Below are positions 59,779 to 64,000 of a DNA stretch of 64,000 bases, piece by piece. The notes below the pieces were generated by a model. The model worked only from the letters and a program-made list of their open reading frames with translations, was not told where the DNA came from and made no database searches. The translations under genes were made by a program, and so were the position numbers. Each line of letters opens with the position of its first letter. Within the stretch, counting starts at the first letter, position 1. Origin of the DNA: Nematopogon swammerdamellus (taxonomy: Eukaryota > Arthropoda > Insecta > Lepidoptera > Adelidae); the NCBI GenBank assembly GCA_946902875.1, contig OX336340.1:1347501-1411500 (forward strand). Direction: 5' to 3'.

Positions 59779-60084
59779 TGTAGGAATTTTCATACAATGA
59801 AACCTTTAAGGGTATATAAGTGAAATGTTCTTTGGTTTTGCTAAACAACCGAAAACAGTAGCGCGAAACAAAACTCTGGGCTAGAATTTGGATTAGGACT
59901 CCGTACGCCTCTCACGTACCGTATCCAATATAGCAAACCACGTGCCACTGGGGCCAGCGCTTTCACGGGCGATTTTCATGAAGACCCTGTTCCTCAGACG
60001 AGATGTCTACTCCTTTCATTAGTCATTCACTATCACACACATCTATCAGTCACATCATCTAGACCCACTGCTACTCCGCAGGGA
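59779..60084. other. Unassigned sequence
   Basis: No repeat end or gene is recognised. Confidence 0.35.
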
Positions 60085-60440
60085 TATTGGCTCCCTAAGC
60101 GTGTTCTATAGCTTATTCCATGGGAAGTGCTCGGAGGAGCTGCTTAACGCGAACCCGCCGTCCCCTTTCACCTCCGCACCACGCGAACCGGGCAGGGTTT
60201 GCATCCCTACACGCTGGACCTACCGCGGTTGCGTGCTAACCGGTTCTGCAGATCTTTCCTGTACAGAACCGGTAAATTGCCCATATATTTCCCCCCAAGT
60301 ACAGCCTTGCGTCCTTCAAGAGGGGCGTGAATAGCACCTGTCAGGCCGGCATGGCATTCGCAAACCCCGCATACGACCGAATGTCCATGGGCGTCGTTAG
60401 ACACCTCATGCGTGGCTCGGTGTCAAATGTCGCTCTTACT
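60085..60440 (+). pseudogene. LINE reverse transcriptase C-terminus, family J1
   Basis: The plus strand gives SVFYSLFHGKCSEELLNANP and, after a shift, HPYTLDLPRLRANRFCRSFL, YRTGKL and FKRGVN. Frameshifts break the reading. The end CAGGCCGGCATGGCATTCGC and CGACCGAATGTCCATGGGCG matches the copies at 3062, 5975 and 22385. Confidence 0.75.
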
Positions 60441-60446
60441 ATAAAA

Positions 60447-60553
60447 AAAAGTCAGTCAGATCAGTTAATCAGTCAGTCGGTCGGTCAGCGTTTTTGCGTC
60501 TACTCCTCCAATTATACAAAATTCTCCAATTTTGCTCCAGTCCTCTGGCGGAA
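60447..60553 (-). mobile_element. RTE-type LINE 3' end fragment
   Basis: GTCAGTCAGATCAGTTAATCAGTCAGTCGG and TCTCCAATTTTGCTCCAGTCC are the CTGA-ended RTE terminus, diverged. Confidence 0.6.
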
Positions 60554-60587
60554 AAAAAAGGTCCCGTACGCATACGGAACCCTAAAA

Positions 60588-60992
60588 ACCGGCCAAGTGC
60601 GAGTCGAACCGCGCACCGAGGGTTCCGTATCACCATGTCATGGCTAGCGCCACTCACGCCATCTAGATGGCGTGTTATTAAATGCTTCATATTAGTTTAA
60701 TGTCATGATTAGTTAAAATAATCGGTAGATGGCGCGCGCGTATACACTTTTTGGTTTCTTCTATGGGGACCCCCGTGAATTTTTATTTCTTATTTTAATT
60801 ATTTGTTATTATATCGGCCATTATTAACACATATTCTGTGAAAATTTCAACGGGCTACCTATTACGGTTCAAGAGATACAGCCCTCGGACAGACAGACGG
60901 GGGTACAGACAGGCAGACGGACGGACGGACAGACAGACAGACGGCGTAGGCTTAGTAATAGGGTCCCGTACCGGATACGGAACCCTAATAAA
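60588..60992 (-). mobile_element. B element, nearly full length
   Basis: Plus strand: CCGGCCAAGTGCGAGTCGAAC, GCACCGAGGGTTCCGTATC, CCATGTCATGGCTAGCGCC, CTTCTATGGGGACCCCCGTG, then CAGACAGACGG tract 60890-60942 and CCGTACCGGATACGGAACCC. Both short inverted TTCCGTA ends are present. Confidence 0.8.
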
Positions 60993-61019
60993 AAAACTAA
61001 ACAGATAAACATGTAATTG

Positions 61020-61362
61020 GCCATACATACATACATACATATCACACACGCTGAATCCCGACAATCGGGGTAAGCAGAGTAATCGGTGTTGTGCTGCAAG
61101 AACTCTGGTAAATTACAGCACAACACCGACCACCACGTTTCGCAAATTATTCGAACAAGATTCAATCGATCAAGCAACAAGTAAGGCACGAAGACCCACC
61201 TGCTGCATGACTCGGTGGAAGTACCATGCCAAGGTGAGAGGTGGCGAGCCTGTCGCCCTTTAGCACGGCATCTTGTCCTTATCCCTTAGTCGCCTTTTAC
61301 GACATGCACGGGGAGAGATGCAGTGAGGCTATTCTTTTTATTAAGTACCGGCCCCACACGGT
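61020..61362 (-). mobile_element. H repeat, complete
   Basis: Reference copy of H, about 340 bp. Minus strand: CCGTGTGGGGCCGGTAC, GCATGTCGTAAAAGGCGAC, GGGATAAGGACAAGATGCCG, CAGGCTCGCCACCTCTCACC, CCGAGTCATGCAGCAGGTGG, CACGTTTCGC-type block reversed, ACAACACCGATTACTCTGC, CCCCGATTGTCGGGATTCAG and (TATG)n. No tRNA boxes and no ORF are seen. Its first ~100 bp are the alternative head of S1c. Confidence 0.8.
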
Positions 61363-61493
61363 AATTGGCCATACTTTCAACAAATTAAAAACAATGCAGG
61401 TACTAATTATTACTATTATTGTGGATGGCTGTATGTTTTCTTCTATAAATAAATAAACAAAAAACAAACAAAAAACAAACAAAAAAATCACCT

Positions 61494-61557
61494 GCCTTAG
61501 CCCATCACACCTTGAGTTGACGTGGCAGTGCTCCCCTTTAGTCGTGTCGGCTGCGCA
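61494..61557 (-). mobile_element. S1 tail fragment
   Basis: TAGCCCATCACACCTTGAGT, TGGCAGTGCTCCCCTTTAG and GTGTCGGCTGCG are a diverged piece of the S1 tail. Confidence 0.5.
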
Positions 61558-61614
61558 CCGTGCTTGTCCGAATGAGCGTCCACAGTTAGAAGATTGTTAA
61601 AATAATATGTATAA

Positions 61615-61981
61615 GGCTCAATCCACACTGGGTCGGCAGCGGCGCGGCGCGCATTTTCGGTCTGAAATAATTTTAAACTTTATCTACATACTTAAAAAGA
61701 CCAATATCGCTTGAAAAGTTCGAACAGATCGAGCGGCCGCGCGCGGCGCCGCGCACAGCCGCCAGACGGGCGCGGGCGGCCGCCAGCGGCGCCGCGCGGC
61801 GCCGCGCGTGGACGCGCGTGGACGCGCTCCCCGCTCTCGACTCTAGCATAGGCACGCGGGCGGCCACGCGCGGCGACGCGCGGCTGCGCGCGGCGACGCG
61901 AGCCTGCCGCGCCGGCCGCCGCCGGCCGCTGACGGCCGCTGTTGGCCGCGCCGCGCCGCTGCCGTCCGTGTGGATTGAGCC
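61615..61981 (+). mobile_element. GC-rich MITE, copy A (TAA target)
   Basis: 367 bp between TAA (61612-61614) and TAA (61982-61984). Ends GGCTCAATCCACACTGGGTC and, inward from the right, GGCTCAATCCACACGGACGG; inverted similarity continues through GGCAGCGGCGCGGC. Three-base TWA duplications and GG-starting ends point to PIF/Harbinger-type mobilisation. The interior is CGCG-rich and non-coding apart from an AT segment shared with copy B. Confidence 0.8.
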
Positions 61982-62021
61982 TAAGAGTTGTAATGTTCTA
62001 ACCCTTTAACTCCCCATATTA

Positions 62022-62362
62022 GGCTCAATCCACACTGGGACGGCAGCGGCCGGCGCGGCAGGCTCGCGTCGCCGCGCGCTGCCGCGCTCTGCCGCGCGTC
62101 GCCGCGCGTCGCCGCGCGTGGCCGCCCGCGTGCCTATGCTAGAGTCGAGTAGGTGAGTAGAGCGGGGAGAGCGGGGAGCGCGCGGCCGCCAGCGGCGCCG
62201 CGCGTCCACGCGCGTCCACGCGCGTCCGCGCGCGGCCGCTCGATCTGTTCGAACTTTTCAAGCGATATTGGTCTTTTTAAGTATGTAGATAAAGTTTAAA
62301 ATTATTTCACACCGAAAGTGCGCGCCGCGCCGCGCCGCTGCCGTCCCAGTGTGGATTGAGCC
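62022..62362 (-). mobile_element. GC-rich MITE, copy B (TTA target), inverted
   Basis: 341 bp between TTA (62019-62021) and TTA (62363-62365). It matches copy A in reverse orientation, including GATCTGTTCGAACTTTTCAAGCGATATTGG. The 40 bp between the copies are not duplicated outside them, so two separate insertions fit better than one inverted duplication. Confidence 0.8.
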
Positions 62363-62365
62363 TTA

Positions 62366-62850
62366 CAATGCTTAGGTACGGTAAAATCCCAGCCCTTTTC
62401 GCCGCGCGCAAAAACGCGAAATTTTAGCGCGCGCGTTCCCGCACAAATTCGATTATCTATCTCGCATCAATCGATCGATCCATCAATAATAATCTGTGCT
62501 CACTCTTATTTCTACTGAAATTACGCATTCAGTCATACCAACGCAATTGATAGTATCAGATTACGTGAAGATAAACACAAGATACGGTAAATCGTAAGTG
62601 ATATAGTAACAGTTATCAACATTCAATATAAATATTGTTGATGTCCTTGCATATCGAAGATTAGGCTATATAGATATCGAACTAGATGTAAGATTACCAC
62701 TTAGCTGGCTCGACTGTGTTCTCCTCTAGTTCAGTATAGATAGTCTGCAATCAAAATGTAGAGACATGACTTATCGAATTTCAAAGTTATTCAAAATCAA
62801 AGTTAAAAGAACATGGTAAAAAACATTTGTTGCTGACATTGGGGTTTTGA
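62366..62850. other. Unassigned sequence
   Basis: AT-rich with ATCGATCGATCC (62488-62499). CTCGACTGTGTTCTCCTCTAGTTCAGTATAGA (62709-62740) is a scrap of the S2 body. No gene. Confidence 0.4.
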
Positions 62851-63112
62851 GAACCCATCGGTTCTCTAAATCGTTTCTTTGGTCACCACTAGAGTGCGGA
62901 ACTGTCTTCCGGCGAGTGTGTTTTCCGAATCCTTTAGCCTGGGTGTCTTCAAACATCGTATTAACAGGCTAGACAGCCTAGCAACAGTCCGCAATTCTGC
63001 TGGCATGGCACCTAACTGAGCGTGGCTTCGCGAGGAGAGGTGTTTTTGGCCCTGTCGAATGCACCATTGGTCTCTCGGCACAGCCACCCATGTTGGTTTA
63101 CCTACATAAAAA
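62851..63112 (+). pseudogene. LINE reverse transcriptase C-terminus and 3' UTR, family J2
   Basis: GAACCCATCGGTTCTCTAAAT then, in frame pieces, WNCLPASVFS and LGVFKHRINRL, followed by the J2 3' UTR GTGGCTTCGCGAGGAGAGG, CATTGGTCTCTCGGCACAGC and ATAAAAAAATA. Same family as 6430, better preserved at the 3' end. Confidence 0.7.
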
Positions 63113-63336
63113 AATAGCACCGTCGTCGTCTCCGAAAAACAACTAGAACTTAAAAGTGTTAAATAATATTTTGATTAATATTCGGACCCTTGAGTTGAAG
63201 GCGGTACAAAAGCACAAAAATGGGGTCTATCTATCAATTTTCAGTTATGGCAATTCGATTTCTAGTTTCCGAGAAATTCGTGGACAAACATTACATATAA
63301 ACATAACAAACATACAAAGATACAAACATACTTATG

Positions 63337-63656
63337 TACCGTGTGGGGCCGGTACTTTAAAAGAATAGCCCCACTGCATCTCTCCCCGTGTATGTCGTAA
63401 AAGGCGACTAAGGGATATGACTCCCTTCTTATATTACTAGGTGGTAGGGTTTAACCCGCCCGGGTTGGTACCACCGCACTGAATGAAAGGTCGGTCGAAA
63501 CGGCTATGTAAATAGTTTGTGTTTTCCGTCCAGTTCAGTGTAGCCGGCGCGACCGAAGGGAAGAACTGACGTGGCACCAAGTTCACCCGGTGTTATGGGC
63601 TGACATCACGGATGTTGTAGGTGATGTAGCCAATCGTGTCAGTTTCCATAAAAAAA
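63337..63656 (+). mobile_element. S1c SINE, complete, with target duplication
   Basis: Head TACCGTGTGGGGCCGGTAC, GTCGTAAAAGGCGACTAAGG, GATATGACTCCCTTC; junction TTATATTACTAGGTGGTAGG; then the S1 core and tail to CAGTTTCCATAAAAAAAAAA. The dispersed repeat it entered is cut at CATACTTATG (left) and resumes with TACACTTATGA (right), giving a duplicated ACTTATG-like target of about 7-9 bp. This shows that the chimera moves as one unit. Confidence 0.85.
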
Positions 63657-64000
63657 AAAACATGATACACTTATGAATTTTACACACCTGTTTAGAAGCC
63701 CACATAGACTAACATTATACGAATATTGTGCAATTCCAACGATATTACATACATACGGGTCAATAAAAAAATGATTGCGGGCACCGCTCGCCGTGTTGAC
63801 CGCCGCCGGTGGTGTGCGAAAGAGACCACGCTAGTACATCTCCGTCGCGTGCGGTGAGATGGCGGTCACGTGTACTGATGGGCAAGGATTCAATCCCATT
63901 TGGGACCGAATCCTTATTCGAGACTTTATAGGGATTTTATTGGGAAAGTTGGGGAAGGTTCCTCATACGATCCTGCGAAATAGGATTTTATTTTAATATT
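63657..64000. other. End of dispersed repeat, then unassigned
   Basis: 63659-63745 is the continuation of the repeat shared with 12841-13335. From 63770 a mid-GC segment (GACCGCCGCCGGTGGTG, GTGAGATGGCGGTCACG) and GGGAAAGTTGGGGAAGG follow, with nothing recognised. Confidence 0.4.

Noticed and set aside
62006..62209. Arg/Ala-rich frames in the GC-rich MITEs
   Set aside because: Frames follow from CGCG composition, and both copies are non-coding elements with target duplications.

Overview
This is eukaryotic DNA and most likely a lepidopteran (moth or butterfly) genome. The case rests on repeat types I associate with Lepidoptera: Helitron-like ends reading GCGAAGCCGCGGGC..CTAG, elements built on TTCCGTA and (GTCT)n, RTE-type LINE ends that close in CTGA or ATG microsatellites, and LINE 3' ends containing AAGTCCGCCTTTG. 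I found no host protein-coding gene, no bacterial-type gene and no CRISPR array. Almost every recognisable feature is a transposable element, often several layers deep. A gene-poor autosomal interval, a very large intron or W-chromosome heterochromatin would all fit, and the sequence alone does not decide between them.

Family labels used here are mine. S1 is a SINE whose head joins tRNA-like boxes to a piece that looks like the 5S rRNA internal promoter. S2 is a SINE with a tRNA-like head (GCCGAGTGG..GGTTCGAATCC). H is a repeat starting CCGTGTGGGG and ending in (TATG)n; its first ~100 bp also serve as an alternative S1 head (S1c). Hel-A and Hel-B are non-autonomous Helitron-like elements. B is the TTCCGTA/(GTCT)n element. 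J1 to J5 are 3' fragments of jockey/CR1-like LINEs. RTE marks RTE-type LINE ends.

Layout. 0-8 kb: B, S1, S2 and J fragments, plus a near-perfect 96-bp-arm palindrome at 4138-4358. 8-15 kb: S2 and S1 copies carrying nested insertions with target duplications. 15.2-16.5 kb: a Tc1-like transposon with a broken transposase, inserted in an S1 copy. 17-21.5 kb: a mariner-type MITE, a degenerate hammerhead-like motif and tail-to-tail RTE ends. 22-24 kb: J1 and J3 LINE ends. 24.76-28.55 kb: the best preserved element, an RLE-type (R2-superclade) retrotransposon with an open 1071-codon frame, sitting inside a Hel-A element. 29-41 kb: more S1, S2 and Hel-A copies, a TTAA-flanked MITE, and a deleted mariner-like element that an S1c SINE has entered. 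41-46 kb: purine-rich tracts, and a Hel-B inserted precisely in a B element. 46-55 kb: S1, S2, RTE and B copies and a 5'-truncated second RLE copy. 55-64 kb: paired MITEs, RTE and J ends, two GC-rich Harbinger-like MITEs in opposite orientation, and a complete S1c SINE.

Nothing forms an operon or a pathway. The working relationships are those of a transposon community: SINEs need LINE enzymes in trans, MITEs and Helitron derivatives need absent autonomous partners, and only the RLE element could encode its own mobility. Order of arrival can be read from nesting: B before Hel-B, Hel-A before RLE, S1 before Tc1, the mariner-like element before S1c.
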